Below, one piece after another: positions 16,006-25,780 of a DNA stretch of 47,671 nt; the first letter of the stretch is position 1; each line of letters opens with the position of its first letter. The notes beneath the pieces are model-generated. The model had not been told where the DNA came from. It saw only the letters and a program-made list of their open reading frames with translations, and made no database searches. Source of the stretch: Dechloromonas sp. (GTDB taxonomy: Bacteria; Pseudomonadota; Gammaproteobacteria; Burkholderiales; Rhodocyclaceae); assembly GCA_028689015.1 (NCBI GenBank), contig JAQTXC010000020.1:1-47671 (forward strand), in the 5' to 3' direction. A program made the position numbers and the translations under genes.

Positions 16006-17676
16006 TCAAAGCCCACCCTCCCCCTTCCGTCGCAAGGCCCGGCCCAGCATCCGCAGCCGGTCTTTGCTGCCCAGGCGTTCGTCAGCCATGCCTTCCAGAA
16101 AATCGGACAGTTGTTTGGAACGAGCGACGGCAAACATGACAATGGCGGAGATGCCGGCGGTGGCGAGCAAGCCGTGGAGAATTCGGCTGCTGAGTGAACC
16201 GTCGCCAAAGGGGATGATGTTCATGCCGAAATAGCCCGTGCTCACGGTGGCGATCAGGCCAAAGATGGTGATCACGGTCAACCGAACCACGGTGTTGGAT
16301 TGCCGGCGTTGCGAATCGCTATCGAGGTATTGCGCCATTTCACGGATTTCGTCGCGCACTTCGCTGTACAGCGCATCGTTGCGTAAATGGCGGCCACACA
16401 TGCGGTACATGGTCTGGATGTGCGGTCGCTCGGACAACTCGTGGAACCAGTAACGGTGAGTGAAACGCAGGAAGGTTTCAAAATTGGCGCGGATGCGGCG
16501 CTTGAAACGACGCACCGAGGCATCGACCCGGATATCGAGGTCGTTGACCGCGTCGACCAGGGTTTCGGAAAAAACCAGCAGTGCACCGCGATGCAGGTGG
16601 CAGATCAGGAAAACCAGGAAATACTGGTGGCGAAATTGCGCCAGTACACCGCGTTCGGCGTCGACGAAAAAGGGATTGGCCGCATCACCGACCACCACCA
16701 GCGAGTGACCGCTGCAGATAAAACGCGTGCTCGGCCCGTTCGGATCGTCCGACCAGTAACGGTCCTGGCAGTAGCGTTTTTCAAATTCGATGACCGCCGG
16801 TTCGTTGAGCGGCACCGGTTCGTCGGGGTGCAGCAAAGCCGCCAAGCCAAGACGCAGCCAGTCTTTCCTTTTGAGCTCGCGCGGCCGGTCGACCGCGAGA
16901 AAGGCCATGATCGGCATGCGGTGGTATTCGATCAGGCGAAAACGCAGCTCGCCGGGTTCGTCGGTATGCGACAACACCAGCGGCTTGAGCAAGCAAGCCC
17001 AGTGTTCGGAAATGCAGGGGCTGCGATGCTGGCAAACGTATTCCAGATATTTGCCACGGTGACCGGTATCGGAACGGGCAACGACGGCGCCATCGTGATC
17101 CAGCCACTCGGCAGCATAGGCGTTGTGCAGGCCCTCGCCGCCCTCTTCCCAGCCGGAAGGGTAGGCGCGTCCAAAGCGAAACAGGATGTCGCGCGCCACA
17201 TCGAGCGGCAGATCGTCGGCCCGAACTTCCACGTTGAGCTGGACGATGTCCAGATCATGAAAGAAATAAAGGTCCAGGTGAACAATACTAAGTTCGACCG
17301 GCGCCTGGCCTCGCCGCAAGGTCAGCCGCAAACGGGCGATGTCCTTGCGGCGAAAAACGTGAATCGGCGAGCGCCCCAGGTCACCAGCGGCCTCGCTGGC
17401 CATGCGGCCACGCCCTTCGCCATAAAGAAAGCGCTGAACATAGGGCAAAAAAGAGACGAATTCACGGTAATGACGTTCAGAGAAATCGCGCGGATCGGCC
17501 GTAAACTCGTCGTCGATCCGCCGCCACGCATGTTCGTCCTGCCCGGACTCGAACAATTCCCAATGCCGCCCGTCGTCGATTTCATCGCCGAGCGGTTCGA
17601 GTTGCAGCGGCCACAACAGGCTGGCGTGGAACAGGCGAACTCGGCGTTCTGAGCAGGAATCTTCACTGGGCATCAT
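16006..17676 (-). CDS. CorA-like divalent cation transporter family membrane protein
   Basis: The 556-residue protein ends with the CorA architecture: a long helical cytoplasmic region, a membrane helix at about 464-482 (LTVITIFGLIATVSTGYFG) closing in the pore signature GMN, a short loop (IIPFGDG), and a second helix at about 495-513 (ILHGLLATAGISAIVMFAV). CorA proteins are pentameric Mg2+/Co2+ channels in the inner membrane. It is far longer than classical CorA (about 316 residues) because of a large N-terminal part with conserved-looking acidic and aromatic segments (DLYFFHDLDIVQLNVEV) of unknown role. The C-terminal tail is basic. ATG at 17676 or 17673 are both possible. It stands alone, convergent with the hybrid kinase. 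Ion selectivity cannot be inferred. Confidence 0.82.
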   Translation of the reverse strand: MMPSEDSCSERRVRLFHASLLWPLQLEPLGDEIDDGRHWELFESGQDEHAWRRIDDEFTADPRDFSERHYREFVSFLPYVQRFLYGEGRGRMASEAAGDLGRSPIHVFRRKDIARLRLTLRRGQAPVELSIVHLDLYFFHDLDIVQLNVEVRADDLPLDVARDILFRFGRAYPSGWEEGGEGLHNAYAAEWLDHDGAVVARSDTGHRGKYLEYVCQHRSPCISEHWACLLKPLVLSHTDEPGELRFRLIEYHRMPIMAFLAVDRPRELKRKDWLRLGLAALLHPDEPVPLNEPAVIEFEKRYCQDRYWSDDPNGPSTRFICSGHSLVVVGDAANPFFVDAERGVLAQFRHQYFLVFLICHLHRGALLVFSETLVDAVNDLDIRVDASVRRFKRRIRANFETFLRFTHRYWFHELSERPHIQTMYRMCGRHLRNDALYSEVRDEIREMAQYLDSDSQRRQSNTVVRLTVITIFGLIATVSTGYFGMNIIPFGDGSLSSRILHGLLATAGISAIVMFAVARSKQLSDFLEGMADERLGSKDRLRMLGRALRRKGEGGL

Positions 17677-17826
17677 GGGGCATTCTCGACTTCTGGCGAA
17701 CTGGCATTTTACGGGGCATTAGGCGTCCAGCACGGAACAAAACGGCAAGCACTATGACCTTTGTGATATGTTCATAAAACCATTCCCAATTTCTTCCCAG
17801 CAAGAAATCCATTTTTCTAGCCTCCA

Positions 17827-19980
17827 ATGAATTATTTTGGCCGTCTTCGTCCCCTGTTGGTATCTGGTCTGTTGCTGATCAACCTGATGGTGCTGGCAAT
17901 CACCGCATACACGCTGCAGCAAAGCCGCAAACAACACGAATTGCGCGCTGAATTGCTAACGCAAACCGTGACCAGCGCACTCGATCACAGCGTCTCGGCC
18001 AGCATCGCAAAGATCGATCTGGCACTGCAGGCAACGGTGGACGAGCTGGAGCATCAACTGGCCAGTCGCCGCATTGACGAGCCTTTCATGGCGGCCTTTC
18101 TGGAACGCCAGATGGCGCGCCTGCCTGAAGCTGAAGCCTTCCGGGTGGCCAATGCCGATGGCCTGGTTTTTCTGGGCAAGGGGGTGGACAAAAAAGCCGG
18201 CGTTACCTGGGTTGACCGCGACTATTTCATTTTTCATCGCGATCATCCCGCTGGAGGTCTGCACATTCGCCAACCGCGCATGGGCCGGGTTGCGCAGCAA
18301 TATATCGTCAACTTTTCACGCCGCTTCAATACGCCGAGTGGCCAGTTCGCCGGCGTCGTGTCGGCGCCCATGGCTGTCGACCATTTTGCCCATCTGCTGA
18401 CCACTTATGGCCTGCCCCCGCACAGCACATTGATCCTGCGCGATGCTGATCTGGGCCTGATTGCCCGCCACCCGCCCATTCCAAACCACGTGGTCGGACA
18501 GATCGGCAACCGCGAGGTCTCCCCCGAATTGCGTGCCATCGCTGCCTCCAGTGATCAAAAGCAGACCTACTATTTGTATAACTCGCCGGATGGTTTCGAG
18601 CGCATCCTGACCTTTCGTCGCCTGGACAAAGCACCGTTCTTGGCTATTGTGGGCCTGGCCAGCCAGGATTACCTGGCCGACTGGCAACTTGAGGTCCGAC
18701 AAACCGGCGGCCTGGCCCTTTGCTTCGTGGCTTTGTCCGCCTTGCTGGGCAGTCTCTTGCTGCGGCAATTGCAACGCTCAGAGAAGGACCGTGAACAGCT
18801 GGCCGAGAACGAAAGGCATCTGCAGGCCATCGTTGCCAATAATCCGGAATGCATCAAACTGGTTGATACCGATGGCAGCCTGCTGCAGATGAACCCGGCC
18901 GGCCTGGCGCTGGTTGAGGCCGATACGTCGGCGACCGTACTCGGCCGGCCAACCGTCGACCTGGTCGCCCCCGAATATCGGGACGCCTTCACAGCGATGC
19001 ACGAGCGCGTTATCGCCGGCGAAGCAGCACAACTGGAATTCAAAATCATTGGTTGCCATGGCGGACAGCGTTTTCTCGAAACCCACGCCGTGCCCATGCA
19101 AAGCCATGGCAAGACGGTTCATCTGGCAGTCACCCGTGACATTACCGAACGCAAGCGCAACGAAGAGGAACTGGCCCGTTACCATTCGCAGTTGGAAAAC
19201 ATGGTTGAAGCGCGCACCCGTGACCTGCGGGTGGCCAAGGAAATCGCCGAAGCCGCCAGTCGGGCAAAGAGTATTTTTCTGACCAACATGAGTCACGAAC
19301 TGCGCACCCCGATGAATGCCATCATCGGCTTGACGGCCCTGGCCCAACGGCGCACGCAGGAACCGCAGCTCAGTGCTCAATTGAACAAGGTCACTGAAGC
19401 ATCACAGCATTTGCTCAAGTTGATCAACGACATCCTCGATATTTCAAAAATCGAGGCTGAGCGCCTGCCCTTGAATGCCACCCCCTTCCAGCTCAGCACC
19501 CCCCTGGAAACGCTGCACCTGCTGTTCGACAGCGAGTTGCGCAAACGCGACCTTGATTTTGTGATCGATCTGCCCGAGGCACTGGCGACCCGGACTTTTC
19601 TGGGCGACCCCGAGCGCATTGGCCAGATTCTGGTCAATCTGGTGGGCAATGCCAGCAAATTCACGCCCCATGGCCAAATCACCGTTCGCTGGCAAATCGC
19701 CGAGGAAACCGCACCGACCTGCCTGCTGCGCTGCGAGATCAACGACACCGGGATCGGTATTTCCGAGGCCGATCAGATCCGGATTTTCAGCCTGTTCGAG
19801 CAGGTGGACGGTTCGCTCACCCGCCCCTACGGCGGCACCGGGCTGGGACTGGCGATGAGCAAACGCCTCGCCCAGTTGATGGGGGGCGACATGGGCGTGC
19901 ACAGCGAACTCGGTACGGGCAGCACCTTCTGGTTTACCGTGCGCCTGTCCACGGTCGACCCCGTACCTGTTCAAAATTGA
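17827..19980 (+). CDS. Membrane sensor histidine kinase (PDC sensor, PAS, HisKA, HATPase)
   Basis: The 717-residue inner-membrane kinase has a membrane helix at about 9-30 (LLVSGLLLINLMVLAITAYT) and a periplasmic PDC/Cache-like sensor containing GVTWVDRDYFIFHRDHP and FSRRFNTPSGQFAGVVSAPM, typical of this fold. A second membrane helix lies near 297-316. Then come a PAS domain (about 330-450), the phosphoacceptor box NMSHELRTPMNAIIG with His near 488, and an ATPase with N box LVGNASKF, DTGIGIS and GGTGLGLAMSKRL. There is no receiver domain and no response-regulator gene adjoins, so its partner lies elsewhere. The ATG at 17827 has no convincing ribosome site (CTAGCCTCCA before it). The signal sensed is unknown; PDC sensors commonly bind small carboxylates or amino acids. 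Confidence 0.92.
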   Translation: MNYFGRLRPLLVSGLLLINLMVLAITAYTLQQSRKQHELRAELLTQTVTSALDHSVSASIAKIDLALQATVDELEHQLASRRIDEPFMAAFLERQMARLPEAEAFRVANADGLVFLGKGVDKKAGVTWVDRDYFIFHRDHPAGGLHIRQPRMGRVAQQYIVNFSRRFNTPSGQFAGVVSAPMAVDHFAHLLTTYGLPPHSTLILRDADLGLIARHPPIPNHVVGQIGNREVSPELRAIAASSDQKQTYYLYNSPDGFERILTFRRLDKAPFLAIVGLASQDYLADWQLEVRQTGGLALCFVALSALLGSLLLRQLQRSEKDREQLAENERHLQAIVANNPECIKLVDTDGSLLQMNPAGLALVEADTSATVLGRPTVDLVAPEYRDAFTAMHERVIAGEAAQLEFKIIGCHGGQRFLETHAVPMQSHGKTVHLAVTRDITERKRNEEELARYHSQLENMVEARTRDLRVAKEIAEAASRAKSIFLTNMSHELRTPMNAIIGLTALAQRRTQEPQLSAQLNKVTEASQHLLKLINDILDISKIEAERLPLNATPFQLSTPLETLHLLFDSELRKRDLDFVIDLPEALATRTFLGDPERIGQILVNLVGNASKFTPHGQITVRWQIAEETAPTCLLRCEINDTGIGISEADQIRIFSLFEQVDGSLTRPYGGTGLGLAMSKRLAQLMGGDMGVHSELGTGSTFWFTVRLSTVDPVPVQN

Positions 19981-19985
19981 AACAC

Positions 19986-20015
19986 CTGCTGCGCAGCTGA
20001 CCAGGCACGCAGCAG
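19986..20015 (+). repeat. Inverted repeat after the sensor kinase gene
   Basis: CTGCTGCG (19986-19993) and CGCAGCAG (20008-20015) form an 8-bp perfect inverted repeat with a 14-nt loop, 5 bp after the kinase stop. It may end the kinase transcript, although no T run follows, or be a binding site upstream of the ald promoter. Confidence 0.35.
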
Positions 20016-20101
20016 CCCAGAGGGCGGCAAGCGGCCTAGACAAATCACAAACCACCTGATTTATATCGATTTTTCCTGAGTATCCGCTATTCAGTCGGCG
20101 C

Positions 20102-20117
20102 TGGCACGCGCCATGCG
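20102..20117 (+). promoter_or_regulatory. Sigma-54 (-24/-12) promoter for ald
   Basis: TGGCACGCGCCATGCG fits the RpoN consensus TGGCAC-N5-TTGCA, with GG and GC exactly 10 nt apart and a perfect -24 half. Transcription would start near 20128, leaving a leader of about 89 nt before the ald ATG at 20217. The AcoR-type activator encoded at 26448 is the obvious candidate partner. Confidence 0.75.
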
Positions 20118-20216
20118 AACTGATTGATCACGAGTCCGGTCGGCGCCAATGCCGTCAGATGCCAAGCCCGGTCGGACTTGTTGTTCGCACTCTTATTCAA
20201 TAGTCAGGAGACACCC

Positions 20217-21737
<1,521 letters not shown>

Positions 21738-21753
21738 CCCATCATCTCCTCCT

Positions 21754-21805
21754 GCCCCCAAGTTTGCGGGCAACACTTTGGGGGCGGGCAACCGCCCCCC
21801 TTTTT
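21754..21805 (+). terminator. Terminator with competing hairpin between ald and DUF779 gene
   Basis: GGGGGCGG (21780-21787), a GCAA loop and CCGCCCCC (21792-21799) are followed by five T (21801-21805), a good intrinsic terminator. Its 5' arm also pairs with an earlier segment: GCCCCCAAGT (21754-21763) with ACTTTGGGGGC (21775-21785), with one bulged T. The two hairpins exclude each other. The DUF779 ribosome site starts only a few bases later, so partial termination or attenuation is likely. Confidence 0.75.
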
Positions 21806-21817
21806 CTGGAGAAAATC

Positions 21818-22189
21818 ATGGTCGACCGTGTAATAGCCACCGCCGCCACGCTGGAATTAATTGCCCAGTTGAAAACGCAATACGGCCCGGCGCTGATGTT
21901 CCACCAGTCCGGCGGCTGTTGCGACAACAGCGCCGCCAATTGCTACCTGCAGGGTGACCTGACCATCGGCCCCTACGATGTGCACCTGGGCGATCTCGGC
22001 GACGTGCCTTTTTACATCAGCGCCTCGCAGTACGAATACTGGAAGCACACCCAACTGATCATTGATGTCATTGACGGCCACGGCGGCACCTTCTCGCTCG
22101 AAGGCAATACCGGCAAGGCTTTTCACACCCGCTCCCGCTTGTTTACGGATGCCGAATGGGCCGAATTGCAGGCGGCAGGACTCGTTTAA
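21818..22189 (+). CDS. DUF779 family protein
   Basis: This 123-residue soluble protein belongs to the DUF779 family, almost always encoded next to acetaldehyde dehydrogenase and of unknown biochemical role. Visible features are the Cys-rich motif HQSGGCCDNSAANCY at about residues 26-40 and an acidic central region (DVHLGDLGDVPFYIS). The paired cysteines suggest a metal or redox function, but this is a guess. The ATG at 21818 follows TGGAGAA. It is downstream of the ald terminator/attenuator and 14 nt before the cytochrome c gene, so it is probably produced at a lower level than Ald. Confidence 0.9.
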   Translation: MVDRVIATAATLELIAQLKTQYGPALMFHQSGGCCDNSAANCYLQGDLTIGPYDVHLGDLGDVPFYISASQYEYWKHTQLIIDVIDGHGGTFSLEGNTGKAFHTRSRLFTDAEWAELQAAGLV

Positions 22190-22203
22190 CTCAAGGAATT
22201 TTC

Positions 22204-22536
22204 ATGTCCAACCTATCCCTTTCCCTGCTGCTGCCGCTCTTGGCGAGCGCCCTGTTCATCAGCACCCCGGCCCAGGCCGCCGATGGCGAAGCCATTGTCA
22301 AGAAAGCCCGCTGCGTCGCCTGCCATGCCGTCGACCAGAAACGCGTCGGCCCGGCCTACAAGGATGTGGCTGCCAAATACAAAGGGGATGGCAGCGCCCC
22401 GGCCCATCTGTTCGACAAGGTCCGTAGCGGCGGCGCCGGCAACTGGGGACAAGTTCCCATGCTGCCGCACCCGGCCGACAAGATCAGCGATGACGACCTG
22501 AAAGCGGCGATCAGCTGGATTCTGGCGCTGCACTGA
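22204..22536 (+). CDS. Small periplasmic cytochrome c (class I)
   Basis: The 110-residue precursor has a signal peptide (LLLPLLASALFISTPAQA, cleavage before ADGE), a single haem-binding motif CVACH and a distal Met ligand in GQVPMLPH, like cytochrome c551/c8. The mature protein of about 86 residues would carry electrons in the periplasm. Its place after ald and DUF779 suggests a link to alcohol oxidation, where such cytochromes accept electrons from quinoprotein dehydrogenases. This link is inferred from context. The ATG at 22204 follows CAAGGAA. Confidence 0.92.
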   Translation: MSNLSLSLLLPLLASALFISTPAQAADGEAIVKKARCVACHAVDQKRVGPAYKDVAAKYKGDGSAPAHLFDKVRSGGAGNWGQVPMLPHPADKISDDDLKAAISWILALH

Positions 22537-22543
22537 ACCCGAC

Positions 22544-22561
22544 CAGCGGCAACCGCCGCTG
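22544..22561. terminator. Hairpin between convergent cytochrome c and comB-like genes
   Basis: CAGCGGC (22544-22550), a 4-nt loop AACC and GCCGCTG (22555-22561) form a perfect 7-bp stem in the 46-bp gap between converging genes. No T run follows, so bidirectional termination is only probable. Confidence 0.4.
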
Positions 22562-22582
22562 ATCTCCCGGCCGCCTGACGTT

Positions 22583-23269
22583 TCAACGAATCACCAGGCG
22601 ACCGTTGTCCCGCTGCACCGGCATGGCAAAGTCAACAACATCGACCTGGGCCGCCAGGTCGAGATCAGCCTGCGGCAAGTGGGGCCAAGTGCCAGCAGCG
22701 AACCGCCGGCCAAAATCCGAATGCCGTACCCGCTGGGAAAAATCAGCGGGATTGACCGGTCGACCGCACAACAGCGCCTCGATGTAGTCGGCACAGGCGA
22801 TGTCTTCATCGCCATCGCGATCCACCCATTCCCCCGTAATGACAAAACACACGGCCGCCGCCCCCGAGCGCTGGATGGCTGCTGCCGTCGCGCCGGCGCA
22901 GAGCAGGCTGGCCGCAAACAACTGACCGGCCTGGTGATAACGCTGCAGACCGCGCACCCCCGCTGCCGTACTCATCACCAGCGTTTTACCGGCCAGTTCG
23001 GCCCGACTCAGTGCGGCGGGCGAATTGCCAAAATCGAATTCCGGCACCGGATCGCCGCCGCCAATTGCGCCCACCAAAAGTACGTTGTCCAGCCGTCCGG
23101 CCAGGACGCGGGCCTCCGCAATGCTTTCCACCGGATAAATGGCCTGCGCCCCCCGGGCCAGGGCGATGGCTGCCGTGGTGAAGGAACGCAGAACATCGAT
23201 CACCACCACGGTGTCGGCATCAAAATGCTGGTTTTGCAGGCGATTGAGAAAAACGCGGGAGAATTTCAT
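22583..23269 (-). CDS. 2-phosphosulfolactate phosphatase family protein (ComB-like)
   Basis: This 228-residue protein resembles ComB, which removes phosphate from 2-phosphosulfolactate in coenzyme M biosynthesis. The family pattern is visible in TVVVIDVLRSFTTAAIALARG, FDFGNSP and MSTAAGVRGL, and in a conserved acidic segment DEDIACADYIEALL. No other sulfolactate or coenzyme M gene adjoins and the expected organism does not make coenzyme M, so the true substrate is unknown. The gene stands alone, facing the cytochrome c gene and separated from the b561 gene by 166 bp in which I see no clear promoter. The ATG at 23269 has a weak ribosome site. Confidence 0.85.
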   Translation of the reverse strand: MKFSRVFLNRLQNQHFDADTVVVIDVLRSFTTAAIALARGAQAIYPVESIAEARVLAGRLDNVLLVGAIGGGDPVPEFDFGNSPAALSRAELAGKTLVMSTAAGVRGLQRYHQAGQLFAASLLCAGATAAAIQRSGAAAVCFVITGEWVDRDGDEDIACADYIEALLCGRPVNPADFSQRVRHSDFGRRFAAGTWPHLPQADLDLAAQVDVVDFAMPVQRDNGRLVIR

Positions 23270-23435
23270 GAGCGCCGGGCAGGCGGGCTGCGGGAGTAAC
23301 GGGACAGCGCAGCATACCCGAGCCCGCCGCCGGATCGCAAAATCAATCGGCCCTGATTTTTATCCAGAAGCGGCCGTTGACCGCAAACAGCTATGACTTT
23401 CGTCAGAGCAATCTGCGCCACAACGAAGCAACTGT

Positions 23436-23966
23436 TCAATCTTTGAACAAACGCCCGGGCAACATCCGGCGCCAAGCGGCGCTGCGCTCTCCTCCCGGCT
23501 TGAGCGCACCCAGCACATGCAGGCCGATCAGCAAGGCGCCGCCCCAAACAAAATAGAGGTGCGCCAGCTTGAAAACACCATTGAGCCCTTCGTCAGGCCA
23601 ACCTAGCTTGGCCACAGCCAGGCCAAAGAACTTGAGCGGATAGGGCGAGAACGACGATGCCAGGTAGCCGGCCAAGGGGGCCAGCAGAAGAAAGGCGTAA
23701 AGGGCTCGATGGGTGGCGTGGGCCAGCCGCTGCTGCCAAAGCGGACCAGGCAGCGCCGCCGGGGGGGGCTGACGCCGGCGCGCATACAGCCGCAGCACGG
23801 CCAACATCAGCACCAGCAAGCCCAACGACTTGTGCCAGGTGTAAGCCGCTGTGCGCTCGGCCCCCTTGGGCAGATCAATCATCGTCCACCCCAACCACAA
23901 CAAGCCGATGACCAGAATGGCGTGCAGCCAGTGCAGAACGATGGCCGGCAGGCGGTAGTGGGTCAT
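23436..23966 (-). CDS. Cytochrome b561 family membrane protein
   Basis: The 176-residue protein has four membrane helices and histidines placed for two b haems: LHWLHAILVIG in helix 1, TWHKSLGLLVLMLAVLRL in helix 2, HATHRALYAFLLLAPLAGY in helix 3 and KLAHLYFVWGGALLIGLHVLG in helix 4. Such proteins pass electrons between quinone and periplasmic partners. The ATG at 23966 overlaps the beta-propeller stop (ATGA), making it the last gene of the pedF operon; longer in-frame starts lie inside the propeller gene. It may connect the periplasmic alcohol-oxidation chain to the quinone pool. This role is inferred from context. Confidence 0.9.
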   Translation of the reverse strand: MTHYRLPAIVLHWLHAILVIGLLWLGWTMIDLPKGAERTAAYTWHKSLGLLVLMLAVLRLYARRRQPPPAALPGPLWQQRLAHATHRALYAFLLLAPLAGYLASSFSPYPLKFFGLAVAKLGWPDEGLNGVFKLAHLYFVWGGALLIGLHVLGALKPGGERSAAWRRMLPGRLFKD

Positions 23967-24916
23967 GGAATCACCACGCCCCAGGGCAATTGGCCAACGT
24001 CGATATCGCGCAGATTTTTGAGGTCGACCGCGTCGATCACCGACACCGACGCGGAACGACCATTGGCGACGTACAAATGGCGGCCATCGGTGCTCAGTGC
24101 CATATTCCACGGCCGCTTGCCGACCGTCAGCGTGGCCAGCACAGCCTGGCTGGCCACATCGATCGCCATCACGCTCGGATCACGCCCATTGGAGACGAAA
24201 ACCCGCTGCCCTTGCCGGTCGACCGCGATTCCGTTCGGATATTGCCCGGCCTGAATTTCAGCCGTCACCTGCTGGCGAGCGACATCGATGACATAGACCT
24301 TGCCCGCCAGTTCACAGGCAACGTAGGCCCGGCTACCGTCAGGCAGGAAGCCGATGCCGCGCGGTCGCTTGCCGACCGGAATACGGGCCACCTGACGAGC
24401 CAGCGCCACATCAATCACATCCACCTGCGCCGCCTCTTCGGCGCTGACATAGAGCCAGCGGCCATCCGGGCTGAACACGGCATGCTCGGGGTTGCGCCCC
24501 TCAACCGGAATGCTGGCCAATCGCTGGCCATCCGGCGCACTGAGGATCACAACCTGGTTGTGATCTTCAACCGCCACCGCCAGACGCCGACCATCCGGCG
24601 ACAGACTGACCCCTTCGGGGGAGTCGCCCACGTCAATGCGACGAATCAACTGCCGGCTGCTCAGATCGACCACCAACAACTGGCCGCGCTGCCCATCGGT
24701 CAAATAGAGATACCCCCCACCGGCCGCAATGCCGCGCGGTCGCTCACCGACGGAAAAATCGGCCACCTTCTGTTGCGTCCCGGTGTCGATAACACTCACC
24801 GTCGCCGATTTTTCGTTGACCACATAGGCCAGCGAACCAGCGTGTACCGCACCACTGATGATGAGGGCCAACAGCCCGCTCAAACGACGCCTGGTCAAAA
24901 CCGATACGCTGCGCAT
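23963..24916 (-). CDS. PQQ-dependent catabolism-associated beta-propeller protein
   Basis: The 317-residue periplasmic protein has a signal peptide (LSGLLALIISGAVHAG) and about seven repeats of the YVTN/NHL kind, each with a core like VSVIDTGTQQKVADFSVG followed by RPRGI or PEGVSLSPDG. These build a beta-propeller. Proteins of this type are found beside PQQ-dependent alcohol dehydrogenases and are thought to assist them. The ATG at 24916 is preferred to the GTG at 24922 because GAGGGG lies at correct distance from it. It begins 9 bp after the stop of the binding-protein gene and overlaps the b561 start, in the middle of the pedF operon. Confidence 0.9.
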   Translation of the reverse strand: MRSVSVLTRRRLSGLLALIISGAVHAGSLAYVVNEKSATVSVIDTGTQQKVADFSVGERPRGIAAGGGYLYLTDGQRGQLLVVDLSSRQLIRRIDVGDSPEGVSLSPDGRRLAVAVEDHNQVVILSAPDGQRLASIPVEGRNPEHAVFSPDGRWLYVSAEEAAQVDVIDVALARQVARIPVGKRPRGIGFLPDGSRAYVACELAGKVYVIDVARQQVTAEIQAGQYPNGIAVDRQGQRVFVSNGRDPSVMAIDVASQAVLATLTVGKRPWNMALSTDGRHLYVANGRSASVSVIDAVDLKNLRDIDVGQLPWGVVIP

Positions 24917-24925
24917 CGTCACCCC

Positions 24926-25780
24926 TCAAGCCGGCAGATGGCTGATGCCATGGCGCTTGAAGATCGCCGCCACCGTACCATCCTGTTGCAGTTCGGCCAG
25001 CGCCCGGCCAAGCGCCGCCGCCAGTTCAGCTTCCTGAACTTTGACCGCCATGCCCAACGGCCAGCTATTGACCTTCAATTCAGGCAGTTGCGGCGTCTCG
25101 ATCGGCCAGCCGGAACGAGCCGCCAGCGCCATTTCCAACTCGCTGCGCGGCCCGAGCACCGCCGCCACCTGCCCGCCGGCCAAAGCGACGGCGGCCTGTT
25201 CCGTGGTGGTGAAATGGACGATATTGTCCTGCAAGCGACCGTTCAGCACGGCCAGCAGGAAGGAGTCGGCCAGCGAAGCCGTTTCGACACCGATTTTCTC
25301 GCGGGTAAACACTTCCAACGCCACCGCTGCCGAACCTGAGACGGCCGGCACCCGGGCCGGGTTGCGGGCCAGCGCCAGACCCTCGCGGTAGTAAGCGCCA
25401 AAAATACGGACCCGGTCGTTAGCCTTGGCCAGCCCCTCGTCGACCGGCACGTGCATCATCACATCGGCCGGCTGCGTGCCGAGGTAATGGCCCTTCCAAA
25501 CCATGTTGCGCAGGTCGTCGTTCATGTCCTCGTCGGCATTGAAGCCAACGATTTCCGCTGCCAGCCCCAGCTTGCCGGCCAGAGCCCGGGCCAGTTCAAC
25601 GTCGATACCGCGCCGCCCTTTGTCAGAAAAAGGCAGAAAATCGTTGTAGACCGCGATGCGCAAACGGCCGCGCTCACGAAACTCGGCCAGCGACCCAGTG
25701 CTGGACTCAGCCTGAACCGGGCCCAGACCCAGGCAGGCCAGCCCCCCGGCCAACAACAGGCGGCGACGATTATTCTTCAT
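24926..25780 (-). CDS. Quinoprotein dehydrogenase-associated periplasmic binding protein (MoxJ-like)
   Basis: This 284-residue protein has an arginine-rich signal peptide (NNRRRLLLAGGLACLGLG) and the fold of extracellular solute-binding proteins: LRIAVYNDFLPFSDKGRRGIDVELARALAG at the start, KIGVETASLADSFLL in the middle. MoxJ-like members are not transporters but accessory factors for PQQ dehydrogenases. No ABC permease or ATPase gene is nearby, which supports the accessory role. The ATG at 25780 lies 11 bp inside the cytochrome gene; the longer frame to 26014 is within that gene. The second gene of the operon started by the sigma-54 promoter at 26243. Confidence 0.9.
   Translation of the reverse strand: MKNNRRRLLLAGGLACLGLGPVQAESSTGSLAEFRERGRLRIAVYNDFLPFSDKGRRGIDVELARALAGKLGLAAEIVGFNADEDMNDDLRNMVWKGHYLGTQPADVMMHVPVDEGLAKANDRVRIFGAYYREGLALARNPARVPAVSGSAAVALEVFTREKIGVETASLADSFLLAVLNGRLQDNIVHFTTTEQAAVALAGGQVAAVLGPRSELEMALAARSGWPIETPQLPELKVNSWPLGMAVKVQEAELAAALGRALAELQQDGTVAAIFKRHGISHLPA

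Noticed and set aside
16387-17652. Plus-strand open frame of 421 codons
   Set aside because: It is antisense to the CorA-like gene, which has membrane helices and a GMN motif.
22204-22536. Cytochrome as ExaB, partner of an ethanol dehydrogenase
   Set aside because: It is too small and no quinoprotein gene adjoins, so the specific name is not supported.
23990-25339. Plus-strand open frame of 449 codons
   Set aside because: It is antisense to the beta-propeller and binding-protein genes and has no recognisable domain.
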